64,000 bases of DNA from Methanobacterium subterraneum (GTDB lineage: Archaea; Methanobacteriota; Methanobacteria; Methanobacteriales; Methanobacteriaceae): NCBI RefSeq assembly GCF_002813695.1, contig NZ_CP017768.1, positions 2,102,501 to 2,166,500 of the forward strand, in the 5' to 3' direction. Under the pieces are notes generated by a model, which did no database searches, was not told where the DNA came from, and saw only the letters and a program-made list of their open reading frames with translations. The number at the start of each line of letters is the position of its first letter. The first letter of the stretch is position 1. Below are positions 11,933-23,637 of this stretch, in pieces. The position numbers and the translations under genes were made by a program.

Positions 11933-13303
11933 GTGGATATAGAAGGTTTCGCCAGGCGTGCCCTGGTAGATCACAGCGAAGAATCTGTACAAAAAAGCCT
12001 CCAGGAAAAAATCCTGGAATTTAAAGACATCAACCCAGTACAAGCCGGCCAGATGGCACAGGCCGTGCTGGATGAAGTCAAATACACCCTGAAAATCGAA
12101 GACCATCCTGATGAATCACTTAAAAACCTTATAAAATATCCTAAATCAGGAATCGGAATGGGCGAAATGGGTGTGGGTTCCCGTGGAGCAGGAGACTTCT
12201 TCGTACACCGTCAAATCGCTGAAATCGTTAAAAGCAGCCACACCAACGCCTTCATCAACCCCACAGCCCAGGATGACGGAGGAGTGGTTAAAGCAACAGC
12301 CGGAGCCGATGAAGTATACATCACCACAGCAGTGGATGGAATACACTCCCGGCTAAGCGAATACCCCTTCCTGGGAGGTTTCCATGTGGCCCGAGCCTCC
12401 ATGCGGGATGTCTGCGTCATGGGATCCCAACCAGTGGCACTACTGAGCGACCTCCACCTGGCAGATGATGGAGAGGTGGCTAAACTCTTCGACTACACCG
12501 CCGGAGTATGCGCTGTTTCCGAACTCACCGGAGTTCCCCTGGTAGCAGGCAGCACACTACGTGTGGGTGGAGACATGGTCTTAGGAGACAGGCTGGTCAG
12601 TGCCGTGGGCTCAGTGGGAATATCCCCCCATCCCCCCACTGCCCGTAAACGGGCCGAAGCCGGGGATGTGATCCTCCTAACTGAAGGATCAGGCGGAGGA
12701 ACCATAACCACCACTGCCCTCTACCACGGCCTCTTTGACGTGGTGTGGGAGACCATGGACATCAGCTTCATCCAGGCCTCCGAGGCCATACTGCAGGATG
12801 GCCTACTTCCAGAAGTCCATGCCATGACCGATGTGACCAACGGAGGACTCCGTGGCGATGCCCACGAGATATCCCAGACCACCGGCCTGGGAATGGCCTT
12901 CTGGGAGGATGAAATCAGGGCCCTGGTAAACCCCAAGGTACTGGAGATGCTGGAAAGCCTGGACATCGACCACTTGGGTGTTTCCGTGGATTCACTCATG
13001 ATCGTGGCCCCGGAAGATGTGGCCAGCAAGGTGGAAAAGGTAGTTTCCAGTGCCGGAGTTCGGATTGGTAGGATCGGGGAAGTTGATGATACTGGAATCC
13101 CCCGCCTACTAACCGACCATGGTGAAGAGGAACTCAAACCCCTCTTCCGAGAGGCAGCCTACACCAAGATTAAAAAGATCGTTGGCGACTTGCAACCTGA
13201 AGACTTCGAGGAAATGAAGCAGAAAGTGGAAAGATCAGCACTGGAAGCCATTGCCAAGAAGGATGAAGTGGTAGCCCGTATAAAGGAAAGGCACGAGAAT
13301 TAA
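11933..13303 (+). CDS. AIR synthase-related (PurM/HypE-fold) protein, unknown substrate
   Basis: 456 residues starting at a GTG preceded by GAGGTG. An N-terminal helical segment of about 85 residues precedes the two PurM/HypE-type domains. The ATP-binding half has GAGDFFVHRQIAE, DDGGVVKA and ARASMRDVCVMGSQPVALLSD; the C-terminal half has EGSGGGTITTTALYH and MTDVTNGGLRGDAHEIS. It ends in a charged helical tail. AIRS-fold enzymes phosphorylate or dehydrate amides using ATP (PurM, HypE, SelD, ThiL). This archaeal branch is often annotated only as AIR synthase-related. Codon use is unusually GC-rich compared with its neighbours, as in highly expressed genes. Function not known. Confidence 0.8.
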   Translation: MDIEGFARRALVDHSEESVQKSLQEKILEFKDINPVQAGQMAQAVLDEVKYTLKIEDHPDESLKNLIKYPKSGIGMGEMGVGSRGAGDFFVHRQIAEIVKSSHTNAFINPTAQDDGGVVKATAGADEVYITTAVDGIHSRLSEYPFLGGFHVARASMRDVCVMGSQPVALLSDLHLADDGEVAKLFDYTAGVCAVSELTGVPLVAGSTLRVGGDMVLGDRLVSAVGSVGISPHPPTARKRAEAGDVILLTEGSGGGTITTTALYHGLFDVVWETMDISFIQASEAILQDGLLPEVHAMTDVTNGGLRGDAHEISQTTGLGMAFWEDEIRALVNPKVLEMLESLDIDHLGVSVDSLMIVAPEDVASKVEKVVSSAGVRIGRIGEVDDTGIPRLLTDHGEEELKPLFREAAYTKIKKIVGDLQPEDFEEMKQKVERSALEAIAKKDEVVARIKERHEN

Positions 13304-13436
13304 GTGCTTTAATCCAATACCCATTCTATATCCATAGATAAAACTAATAATTCCCATAAAGGTAAGAGTTCCCTTAACATACCATAGTAGTTTTATCTTA
13401 CATTCAATGGGATTAAACTAATTAATGTGAATATTT

Positions 13437-13868
13437 ATGGATGAAAAAGGATTTGGATACACTCTAGATGCCGTACTGGCCATTATACCAGTTATGATTG
13501 TTCTTTTTGGGGTTAGTAACCTCGCTCTATCCCCTGAATCTCCCCTCCAGATCCATTCCTCCCAGAAAGCCCATGATACCATGGAGTTGATGGTTAACTA
13601 CCGTGAAGGAAATGCCCTATCAGTTTTAGAAAAAATGTCTGCTATTCTCAATTCCGGGAATAATAGCCCAGCCAGCATAACCAGTGCTGGGGAGCTTGCC
13701 TCTGATTTTCTGGATAAAAACCTGGCAGGTAGTGAATACCTTTTAACTGAAGAAAGCCAGTTGGGTGGGAAAGCCCTGGCTGGTAGGATGGAATTGAAAA
13801 ATACAGATAATGTGGCTACTGCCATCCGTAACTCGGGTAACTACACCTACCGGATTTACATAACCTGA
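13437..13868 (+). CDS. pilin-like hypothetical protein
   Basis: 143 residues. It begins MDEKGFGYTLDAVLAIIPVM, a short charged leader with a Gly-Phe then a hydrophobic helix. That arrangement resembles archaeal type IV (class III signal) prepilins, where cleavage follows the Gly. The rest is polar, without cysteines, and ends YTYRIYIT. I do not recognise a family; the pilin idea depends only on the N-terminus. Confidence 0.6.
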   Translation: MDEKGFGYTLDAVLAIIPVMIVLFGVSNLALSPESPLQIHSSQKAHDTMELMVNYREGNALSVLEKMSAILNSGNNSPASITSAGELASDFLDKNLAGSEYLLTEESQLGGKALAGRMELKNTDNVATAIRNSGNYTYRIYIT

Positions 13869-14009
13869 AACCCCTAAATTTCCTAACCAGACCCTTAAGG
13901 GACTCACCTGACTCCTAAAAGAAAGATTTTATTAAGCAGTAGTTTTAAAGAGGATATACCACTGTAAACTTCTTATCCTCATGAAAAATATCTACCGGAA
14001 GGACATTTA

Positions 14010-14623
14010 ATGCCCCTTTTTAATCTTTCTAATGAAAATACAACCCTGAAAGAAACCCTGGCCCATTTCATATCCGCTGTCAGCAACCCCCACTGGTTGC
14101 CATCCCAGTTTTTTTGGTTATTAACTACGTCCTACTTTATGGAGGTGACTGGTTATGGTTTTCAGGCCTTAGTATCTTATTTGTGAGCATTCTACCCATT
14201 ATTACCAGTACATTATGGATAAAAAGGAAAGAACTGGAAGTGGATATGCCACAGAGGGAGGACCGGATTTACCCCCTTTTAATGGTGATCCTATCCTACA
14301 TCATAGGGGTGATGGTTCTATACACTCTTGGAGCACCCACACTAATCACCACTTTAATGATCTGCTACCTTAACAACACCGTAGTCGTGCTCTTGTTCAG
14401 TCTTTACTGGAAGATCAGCCTACACGCCATGGGCATGACTGGTCCGGCAACTGCAATCATCTATCTTTTCGGATGGACCGGGCTTATCTTCAGTTTACTG
14501 GTGCCCCTGGTTCTTTGGAGTAGATTACACCTTAAAAGACACACCCCGGCACAGTTAATTGTAGGAACGGTGCTGGGTTACTTGTTAACAGCAGCCCAGA
14601 TTTACCTGTTAATGGGATTATAG
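14010..14623 (+). pseudogene. PAP2-like integral membrane protein, frame broken at a T run
   Basis: A good site (GGAAGGA) and ATG at 14010 open a frame reading MPLFNLSNENTTLKETLAHF and on to the T7 run at 14109-14115. Sense then continues in another frame (LVINYVLLYGGDWLWF) to 14623. One more T would give a continuous protein of about 204 residues with 5-6 membrane helices. The late segments WKISLHAMGMTGP and SRLHLKRHTPAQLIVGT match the S-x-H and R...H phosphatase motifs of the PAP2 superfamily. It is probably a lipid- or polyprenyl-phosphate phosphatase. The single-base shift in a homopolymer could be a sequencing error; otherwise translation could start at TTG 14114. Confidence 0.65.
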
Positions 14624-14640
14624 AACTGTTAATGGGATTA
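14606..14640. repeat. 20-bp tandem duplication over a stop codon
   Basis: CTGTTAATGGGATTATAGAA is followed at once by a second, shorter copy, CTGTTAATGGGATTATA. The first copy contains the last codons and the stop of the PAP2-like gene, so the second copy is non-coding. It looks like a recent slippage duplication. Confidence 0.8.
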
Positions 14641-14752
14641 TAAAAAAGAGAATTATGAAAAGTAATTCTAATAATCAGTTATTCATAAATACTTAAATCG
14701 AGTCAACCAATGAACCATATCATCCAATTTTAACTAGAGAATGGGGTTTTAG

Positions 14753-15220
14753 ATGGAATGTGAGTATTTTGAAAAATTAAAGGATCATCAGTTTGGTGAA
14801 TTACTGGCTGAGACTGATCACTGGCTAATTATCTTGGCCCCAGACCAGAGGAACCTGGGAACCTGTGTTGTAGCCCTTAAAAGGGATGAAACTGAGCTTT
14901 CTGGTTTGAAGGATAGTGAATGGGATGATTTGGCCAGAGTGGTTAAGAAATTGGAGTCCGCTATTAGGAAAGCCTTTAATCCCACCCATTTCAATTGGGG
15001 TTGTTTGATGAACTCCTCCTACCGGGAGGATCCTCCCTGCCCCCACCTGCACTGGCATTTCATCCCCCGTTACCAGGAGCCAGTTGAATTTAGGGGAGAA
15101 AGATTTGATGATCCCTGTTTCGGCATGAGCACCATGCATGACCGTAGGAAAATGGTTCCCCTTTCCGATGAATTTAAAAATGCTATAAAAATTAAAATTC
15201 TGGAAAATCTGGAGATATGA
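14753..15220 (+). CDS. HIT family nucleotide-binding hydrolase
   Basis: 155 residues with the histidine-triad motif PHLHWHFIPRY (H-x-H-x-H) and an upstream DQRNLGTCVVALKR strand typical of the HIT fold. HIT proteins hydrolyse or transfer nucleotidyl groups from dinucleotides or nucleoside phosphoramidates. The start is ATG 14753 after GGGG. The C-terminus is longer than in minimal HINT proteins and basic. The exact substrate is unknown. Confidence 0.85.
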   Translation: MECEYFEKLKDHQFGELLAETDHWLIILAPDQRNLGTCVVALKRDETELSGLKDSEWDDLARVVKKLESAIRKAFNPTHFNWGCLMNSSYREDPPCPHLHWHFIPRYQEPVEFRGERFDDPCFGMSTMHDRRKMVPLSDEFKNAIKIKILENLEI

Positions 15221-15422
15221 AGAGTATTTTCAGCTTTATTATTTGCATTAGATGATTAATAGTTATCCAACTAAAGTAAACCATCCCACTAATGAGATCT
15301 TCTTTCAGATGATGATCAATATCTTGTTTAAAATTCTAAAACAAAACTTAAATACATAAAAAATCAATTGAGTATAAGTTCCAACAAATGTTGGGATCAA
15401 AAACTACTGTTTTGTATATATT

Positions 15423-15496
<74 letters not shown>

Positions 15497-15604
15497 TTAT
15501 TTATTTTAGATTTAATCATTCAAATAAAAGAAATTTACATAAGATTAGATTTTTTTTCATCTAATTTTCATCTTTGGTTTGTTCAAGAATTTTTATGATA
15601 GTTA

Positions 15605-16973
15605 ACGACATAGAAAATTTTATATATGGTGGGTTTTATATTTATTTATATGAATAGAAAGCCAACTATAAATAAGGATTTTACGAGTGTTGAAGAGCTT
15701 CAAATTAGAATAAAGAAGTTGGAACAGGATGTAAAAGTTTTAAACAAGTTGTATTTCATAAATGATATTTATCATGATGTTTCTATCACAGAATCTTGTA
15801 AAAAACTGGGAATTACAAGAGTTACTGGGCATAATTGGTTAAATCAATGGAATGAAGGTGGATATGATTCTTTAGACAGAAAATCTGGTAGTGGGGGTCA
15901 ATCGAAACTTACTCCTGAGCAAAAAAAAGAATTATCTGAAATTATCATTGATAATAAGATTTATAGCTCTAAACAGGTTTTAGAATTAATAAAAGAAAAA
16001 TTTAATGTTGAATACAGTATTAGACAGGTGGAAAGAATTTTAAGAGATTTAAAATTTGGATATGGTAAACCTTATACGATATATTCAAAAATGCCAGAAG
16101 ATGCTGAAGAATCACTTAAAAAAAACTTCAAGGAATAAATCTTGAAAATAGCATAATTGGATTTTTAGATCAGACAGCATGCCAAAATATTGGTAATTCA
16201 GGCCGTATTTGGTATAAAAAAAGAACTAAAAACATTTTAAAGAAAAATCCAGATAAATTTTCAGTTACAGGAATAGGATTCCAGTCAGCAAACGGCAAAT
16301 CATTAATAGACTTTCCCAAAGGATCTAAAACATTTGATTTTATCAATTTTCTAGTTAAAATTAGAATTCAAAACTCAAACAACCCATATTGCAAATCTAA
16401 ATTGAATTCCATTTTAAATAATATTAACATTGATGAAACACATCTAAAAACGCTTTTAGAAGCAGATTTCCATGATAAAACTGAATTTAAACATATTATT
16501 GACGATTTTTTCACACCTCAAAAAGATTTAAATATCGAACAAATCAAGAAAAAAATGAGGATTATCTTAGAAAATGAAAATAAAAAGAATCAAAGAATAA
16601 TTGACAAATTACAAAGGGAAAATATTGTTAAAAATTTAGAAAACTCTGAAATTATAAGTCAATTAAAAAAAGAAACAAAAATTGTAATAATTTTAGACAA
16701 TTATCCAGTTCATAAAGCACAATTAGCTAAAAAAGCTTGTGAAATCCTTAATATCCAATTAATACTTTTACCCCCATATTCTCCAAAACTAAATCCTATA
16801 GAACAAGTTTGGAGAATAATAAAACGTGAACTGTCTAAAATCTATATAAAAGATGAAACATTCTTAATTCAAAAATTTAAATCTTACTACAATGAAATAG
16901 TCGGAAATGAAACATTATACGAAGGATGGATAAAAAAAATTATAAAAACAAATTGTTAAATTTTTAATGTCGT
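15605..16973 (+). mobile_element. IS630-family insertion sequence
   Basis: The ends are inverted repeats: ACGACAT followed by AGAAAATTTT at 15605, and the complement ACGACAT followed by TAAAAATTT at 16973. The flanks contain TA at or beside the expected target dinucleotide, although one base of ambiguity remains on the left. The element is about 1.37 kb and encodes one transposase in two overlapping frames. Its AT content is higher than that of neighbouring genes. Confidence 0.8.
15650..16959 (+). CDS. IS630-family transposase, two frames joined by a -1 shift
   Basis: The first frame (15650-16138) holds a coiled start and helix-turn-helix domains (SCKKLGITRVTGHNWLNQW, SSKQVLELIKEKFNVEYSIR). 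The second, one base back, holds the DDE catalytic core: IIGFLDQT (first Asp), IVIILDNYPVHKA (second Asp), and PPYSPKLNPIEQVW (Glu). The frames overlap at an A8 run (16118-16125). A -1 slip gives SLKKKLQGINLENSIIGFLDQ across the junction and a product of about 436 residues. The second frame has no start of its own before 16402, which would lose the first catalytic Asp. Programmed -1 frameshifting is known in this family. The element may therefore be active. Confidence 0.8.
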
Positions 16974-16990
16974 AGACAATAATTAATTTT

Positions 16991-17968
16991 CGCTCATCTC
17001 CCGGAAAGTGTACAAAGGTATATGTAGTTTGCAGTTCAAATAATAATGTATGAAAGATCGAAGTTTAGCATGCGAGTTGTCGGTTCCGGACGATGATAAA
17101 GCTTTACAGGTTTTCAGATGCATAAGATGGTCTGATGGGGTTTATTGTCCGAAATGCAAGTCTTTTGAAGTGTACAATCGCGGATATTTGAATAAAACTC
17201 ACATTAAGCGATATTCTTGTAAGACTTGCGGGAAAAATTTCACTGACTTTACTGGAACCATTTTTTCCAACAAAAAATTACCTCTGGGTGATATGTTCTA
17301 CATAATCCTGAACTTAGATAAAAAAAGCATTAAACGTTTAGCTGATGAATCAGGACATAAATGGGACAGCGTTTATAGATTAGCTCAGGAGTTCAGGGAA
17401 TGTTTGGTTGATGAAGCCAAAGATCCAGTTTTGTCAGGGGAAATTGAATTTGATGAAATGTACCAATCAGCAGGCACCAAAGGTTTAAAAAAAACATCCG
17501 AGAACTAGAGGACTTAAACAACGTGGAAGAGGCACTTATGATAAAGATAAGCCCCCAATAATCTCCATGATTGAAAGAGGAAGTCGAAACACCATTTTGG
17601 TTGTTGAAAAGAACCTTTCCAAGGTTTTAATACATAGAAAGATAGAAACTCACTGTAATGGGTCCATTAAGGCCTTTACGGATGACTATACAATTTACAG
17701 TGGACTAGAAGAACATCCGCAGGTCATAGAACACCATATAATCAACCATTCTGCAAAAGAATATGCTGATGGTGACAATCACGTGAACAACTGTGAAAAC
17801 CGACATTCACTAATAAGGCCCTATTTGAACATTTTTAGAGGCATATCCAAGAAAAAGCTAAACACCTATGTAAAATTTTATCAATTCACTTTCAACAATG
17901 GAATAAACTGGTTTCAAAAAGCACTTGCAACCATTTTATAAAAATGTACACTTACAGGGAGATGAGCG
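16991..17968 (+). mobile_element. IS1595-family insertion sequence with 8-bp target duplication
   Basis: The 24-bp terminal inverted repeats start CGCTCATCTCCC and end AAGTGTACA, with two mismatches between the ends. The element is flanked on both sides by TTAATTTT (16983-16990 and 17969-17976), the 8-bp duplication expected for IS1595. It is 978 bp long. Its left end is only 17 bp from the right end of the IS630-like element. The clean ends and duplication point to a recent insertion. Confidence 0.92.
17050..17941 (+). pseudogene. IS1595-family transposase, frame broken at an A8 run
   Basis: The first frame (17050-17508) carries the N-terminal zinc ribbon (CPKC ... CKTCGKNFTDFTGT) and reaches EIEFDEMY, the first acidic catalytic residue of the ISXO2-like DDE domain. 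Sense then continues in the +1 frame (KHPRTRGLKQRGRGTY, later INHSAKEYADGDNHVNNCE and the final NGINWF) to 17941. Removing one A from the A8 run at 17487-17494 restores a product of about 296 residues. The possibilities are a single-base inactivation, a homopolymer sequencing error, or transcriptional slippage. Confidence 0.85.
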
Positions 17969-18056
17969 TTAATTTTTTATTAATAAATCTAAAAATTAAT
18001 ATTCATTTTAATGAGCTATTCATAAAAAGAGTGGATAGTAAATAAATGGGACATAT

Positions 18057-18981
<925 letters not shown>

Positions 18982-19169
18982 TAAGGAATAATAATACTGG
19001 ATGTTATTGGAAGAGTATCAACCTATAATAATCCTGGTATTAAACCGGATCCAATGGGGATGGAAGTCCTATTTATTCTTAAATATTATTTGTTTAGGGC
19101 GCGTTGTATTTTTTTCAATTTATAAGGTGGTAAACACGTATAAAAAAAATGAAAAGGGTATAAAGAGTA

Positions 19170-20264
<1,095 letters not shown>

Positions 20265-20265
20265 C

Positions 20266-20311
<46 letters not shown>

Positions 20312-20564
20312 CAAGTTCTGATAGTTATCTTTTTCGTCTTGATTTTTGTTTTGAAGGGTAAGTGGTGTAGCAATACATGTATAATTAATCCTTTTTTAAA
20401 GTTTTAAAAATGGAAAATAAGATATTTAAGTTCTGTAAATTAAATTTCAAGTGTTTATTTATTTCTTACTCCCGCGGTATTTGAGTATTAATGATTAAAA
20501 TTGTGGGGCTATGTTTTTAATGTGGATCAGAAATGTTTTTATATCCCCTGTGTTAATAGTGATT

Positions 20565-20620
20565 TATGTAGGTGATGGGTTCCACCTTATAACCGCGAAG
20601 TGCTGATGATCCCTGTAACT
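20565..20620 (+). promoter_or_regulatory. fluoride riboswitch (crcB motif)
   Basis: The stretch matches the crcB-motif consensus in order. GGTGATGG opens it, TTCCACC closes the first stem (GGTG/CACC), TTATAACCGC follows, then GCTGATGAT-CCCTGTA. These are the near-invariant blocks of fluoride aptamers (compare GGNGAUGG, AACCGC, GCUGAUGA). The pseudoknot-type pairing of GGGTT with ATCCC has one mismatch. A GGAGG ribosome site follows at 20632, so translational control is plausible. Downstream on the same strand are a small frame, a prenyltransferase-like gene, pyrophosphatase, enolase and a second pyrophosphatase. The last three belong to fluoride-sensitive enzyme families. Confidence 0.87.
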
Positions 20621-20644
20621 AAAAAATATGTGGAGGAATCATAG

Positions 20645-20818
20645 TTGCAAGCGGAGACAAACTCATTTATGAAAACTATTTTTTCATGCAATGCTAATCA
20701 CCCTGGGTCTATTTTGATTTTAGAGCAATCAGAATTAATAAAATCCATTTCAGGGACATATTTCCAGAATTTATTTAAGTTCTTTCCCGCCATGAATCAC
20801 TTACTAAATTCATGTTAA
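20645..20818 (+). CDS. 57-residue ORF directly below the riboswitch
   Basis: A TTG eight bases after GGAGG opens 57 codons (starting MQAETNSFMKTIFSC, ending MNHLLNSC). Its stop overlaps the AAGGTGA site of the next gene, an arrangement that suggests translational coupling. It does not resemble the Fluc/CrcB fluoride channel: there are no membrane helices of the right number and no GxxGxxxR-type signature. It could be a leader peptide, an unknown small protein, or chance. Confidence 0.4.
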   Translation: MQAETNSFMKTIFSCNANHPGSILILEQSELIKSISGTYFQNLFKFFPAMNHLLNSC

Positions 20819-20828
20819 GGTGATTTAA

Positions 20829-21611
20829 ATTCTAGGCCAGGTTTTAAAGTTTGTCCAGAAAAGAGAACATCCTGAAGGTGGATTTACTCTCTATGAGGGG
20901 ATTCCTGACACTAAGAACACGTACTACGGTGTTAAGATTCTTGAAATGGTGGATGACGAACCTCAAAATAAGGAAAATACAATTAAATGGATAGAAAACT
21001 TACAAGAAGGAAGACAATACGGTACCCGGGGAATTTTTTACAGGGTAAACATTCTGGATTCATTTAAAAGAAATCCAAATTTTCCTCAAAAATATATTAA
21101 TAAATTTTTAGAGCGATACAGGACTTCTAATCTGGAAATAATTTATTTGATGACTAATGTCCTGAGAATTGTGGGGATTGAATTACCAAAATATATTATT
21201 GAATGTGTATTGGCTTTCCAAAATGAGGATGGGGGATTTGGGAGATATAGATCTGATATAATGTCGACCTATTATGCTCTGGAAACGTTGAACCTCATTA
21301 ACCCTGATTTAATAACTTCACAAGATAAGATAATGGATTTCGCTGCGAATTGCCAGACTGATGAAGGGATTTTTGCTTACACGCCCTTAAGTTACCCTCC
21401 CTATATTGAAAGCATATATGCGGGGATCAGAATCTATGAAATCCTTGCTTATCCTCTCGATCACTGGTCAAACCGTGATGAAGTCCTTAATTTTGTATTA
21501 AAACTTCAAAATGCAGATGGAGGGTTCAGGAGATCATACTTTATCGGGATATCAGAGCTTGAATATGTTTACCGGGCTTTGTATATTCTAAAAAGCTTAC
21601 ATTACTTCTGA
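20829..21611 (+). CDS. prenyltransferase/squalene-cyclase repeat protein, probable ATT start
   Basis: Alpha-alpha barrel protein with PFTB/squalene-cyclase repeats: HPEGGFTLYE, FQNEDGGFGRYRSDIMSTYYA, CQTDEGIFAY and LQNADGGFRRSYF, each followed by a hydrophobic helix. The first ATG (20946) would remove the first repeat. Upstream sense continues to a stop just before 20829. No ATG, GTG or TTG lies in that stretch, but AAGGTGA stands six bases before an in-frame ATT at 20829, which gives 260 residues. Archaeal members of unknown substrate are common. It lies first after the small frame in the fluoride locus. The start is unusual, and decay of a former ATG is the alternative. Confidence 0.7.
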   Translation: MLGQVLKFVQKREHPEGGFTLYEGIPDTKNTYYGVKILEMVDDEPQNKENTIKWIENLQEGRQYGTRGIFYRVNILDSFKRNPNFPQKYINKFLERYRTSNLEIIYLMTNVLRIVGIELPKYIIECVLAFQNEDGGFGRYRSDIMSTYYALETLNLINPDLITSQDKIMDFAANCQTDEGIFAYTPLSYPPYIESIYAGIRIYEILAYPLDHWSNRDEVLNFVLKLQNADGGFRRSYFIGISELEYVYRALYILKSLHYF

Positions 21612-21745
21612 TCTTGCCTGTGAATTTCTTCACCTTATTGAGATATGAATAACGACAATTTATTCACCATATCCCATTTAATACTTTAAAAAAACTTTAA
21701 AATTCGTTAATTTCAATAAAATATTCAAAAAAAGGAGATGATATA

Positions 21746-22264
21746 ATGAATTTGTGGAAAGATATTAAACCAGGACCCAATGCACCTGAAGTGGTGTACG
21801 CAGTAATTGAGATACCCAAGGGTTCACGGAACAAATATGAATATGACAAGGATAAAGAGGCTTTTGCTCTGGACAGGGTTCTGTCATCACCATTCTTTTA
21901 TCCTGGAGAGTACGGTATAATCCCTCAAACTCTCTATGATGATGGGGATCCCATGGATATACTGGTAATTATGGATCAACCAACCTTTCCGGGATGTGTA
22001 ATTGAAAGCCGGCCAATTGGACTCCTAAAAATGATCGATGGTGGGGAACAGGATGACAAGATATTGGCAGTACCTGTGGATGACCCTAAATCCAATCACA
22101 TAAAAACCATCGACGACCTTCCAGAATCACTCCTTAACGAGATTGTTCACTTCTTCCAGGAATACAAACGACTTGAAGGAAAAACCACTGAAGTATTAGG
22201 CTGGGAAGATTACAAAGAAGCATTGAAGGTAGTCGAACATTCAATTATGCTTTATAAAGAATAA
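21746..22264 (+). CDS. ppa: class I inorganic pyrophosphatase
   Basis: 172 residues, a usual length for the family. All active-site residues I can place from E. coli PPase are present: [14 protein letters not shown] (E20, K29, E31), LDRVL (R43), [17 protein letters not shown] (D65, D67, D70), [10 protein letters not shown] (D97, D102, K104) and QEYKRLEGK (Y141, K142). It hydrolyses pyrophosphate in the cytoplasm; fluoride is a classic inhibitor of the family. A GGAGATGATATA site precedes the ATG. It lies 134 bp below the prenyltransferase-like gene and 70 bp above enolase. Confidence 0.95.
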   Translation: MNLWKDIKPGPNAPEVVYAVIEIPKGSRNKYEYDKDKEAFALDRVLSSPFFYPGEYGIIPQTLYDDGDPMDILVIMDQPTFPGCVIESRPIGLLKMIDGGEQDDKILAVPVDDPKSNHIKTIDDLPESLLNEIVHFFQEYKRLEGKTTEVLGWEDYKEALKVVEHSIMLYKE

Positions 22265-22334
22265 TATTGAAAGAAAAGATTTTCGGTCAATCGAATTCTA
22301 GAATTAAGTTAGATCCAAAGGGAGTGGTGTTTCA

Positions 22335-23585
22335 ATGAATAGTGTAATTGAAGATGTAAACATAAGGAAAATTTCAGATAGCCGTGGAAATCCCACCCTG
22401 GAAGTGGATATTTTAACTACCACTGGGCATGGCAGGGTCGCCGCCCCAAGTGGTGCCAGTACCGGAGAACTTGAAGTGGCTTCCTTTCCAGAAGAGGGTG
22501 TCGACCATGTTATAACTGAATTTGGCAATAAAATTGTTTCTGAACTGATTGGACTTGATGCCAGTGAAGGTATATACATAGACCAAATATTAAAGGAGAT
22601 GGATGGCACTGAAAATCTTTCATCTTTAGGTGGTAACACCATTGTAGCCATTTCCCTGGCAGCTGCCAAGGCAGCATCATCGTCCCACGGCCTACCACTC
22701 TACCGGTTCCTGGGAGGTAACATGGTTGAGGAAATACCATACCCTCTGGGGAACATGATCAATGGAGGAGCACACGCTGGCAAAAACGCTCCAGACATAC
22801 AGGAGTTTTTAGTAGTTCCGGTGGGTGCAGACAATATCACTGATGCTATTTTTGCCAATTCAAAGGTTCACAAGAGAATAGGGGAACTGATAAAAGTTAA
22901 AGACAAATCATTCACCGGTGGAAAGGGAGATGAAGGTGGATGGGCTCCTAACCTGTCAAATTATGATGCACTAGAAATCCAAGCTCAGGCCTGTGAAGAT
23001 GTTAGCAACGAATTAGATTTCATTATTCGCCCATCTCTTGATCTGGCACCCAGTGGACTTTGGGATAATGGAAAAGAAGTATATGTTTATGGAAGAGAAG
23101 GAGTGGAAAGAAACACCGGTGAACAGATAGATTTTGTTAAAGAAATCATCGAAACCTATAAAATGTTCTTTGTGGAGGATCCACTGCATGAAAAGGATTT
23201 CGCTGGTTTCGCTGAGTTAACCCGTAAAATCGGTAGAAAATGTCTAATCTGTGGGGATGACATTTTCGTAACCAATAGGAATATACTGGAAGAGGGAATC
23301 AGGATGGGTGCCGCAAACTCTATAATCATCAAACCCAACCAGATTGGAACGCTAAGTGATACTTATGAAACTGTTAAACTGGCTAAATCAAATAATTATG
23401 TGCCAGTGGTGTCCCATCGATCTGGTGAAACAACTGATGAAACCATAGCTCATCTGGCAGTGGCATTCTCCTGCCCACTCATTAAAACCGGAGCACTGGG
23501 TGGGGAAAGAATAGCCAAACTCAACGAACTGATCCGAATTGAAGAACAGATGCTATGTCCTTCCATGGCACGATTAAATAAATAA
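22335..23585 (+). CDS. eno: enolase
   Basis: 416 residues, typical for archaeal enolases. Signatures are [25 protein letters not shown], the Mg ligands in [10 protein letters not shown] and [11 protein letters not shown], the catalytic Lys region [13 protein letters not shown], and [10 protein letters not shown]. It interconverts 2-phosphoglycerate and phosphoenolpyruvate; fluoride plus phosphate is the textbook inhibitor. The site GGGAGTGG lies upstream of the ATG. In many Methanobacteriales an enolase gene sits beside ribosomal and RNA polymerase genes, so this may be a second copy tied to the fluoride riboswitch. That is inference. Confidence 0.95.
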   Translation: MNSVIEDVNIRKISDSRGNPTLEVDILTTTGHGRVAAPSGASTGELEVASFPEEGVDHVITEFGNKIVSELIGLDASEGIYIDQILKEMDGTENLSSLGGNTIVAISLAAAKAASSSHGLPLYRFLGGNMVEEIPYPLGNMINGGAHAGKNAPDIQEFLVVPVGADNITDAIFANSKVHKRIGELIKVKDKSFTGGKGDEGGWAPNLSNYDALEIQAQACEDVSNELDFIIRPSLDLAPSGLWDNGKEVYVYGREGVERNTGEQIDFVKEIIETYKMFFVEDPLHEKDFAGFAELTRKIGRKCLICGDDIFVTNRNILEEGIRMGAANSIIIKPNQIGTLSDTYETVKLAKSNNYVPVVSHRSGETTDETIAHLAVAFSCPLIKTGALGGERIAKLNELIRIEEQMLCPSMARLNK

Positions 23586-23637
23586 TTTAACAAACAACCT
23601 GAAAAACTTAAGAGAACTGTTTCAGGAGGAATAATTT

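Noticed and set aside
20571..20618. Box C/D guide RNA reading of the GTGATGG...CTGATGA blocks
   Set aside because: The order and spacing fit the fluoride aptamer far better, and no final D box follows the last C-like block.
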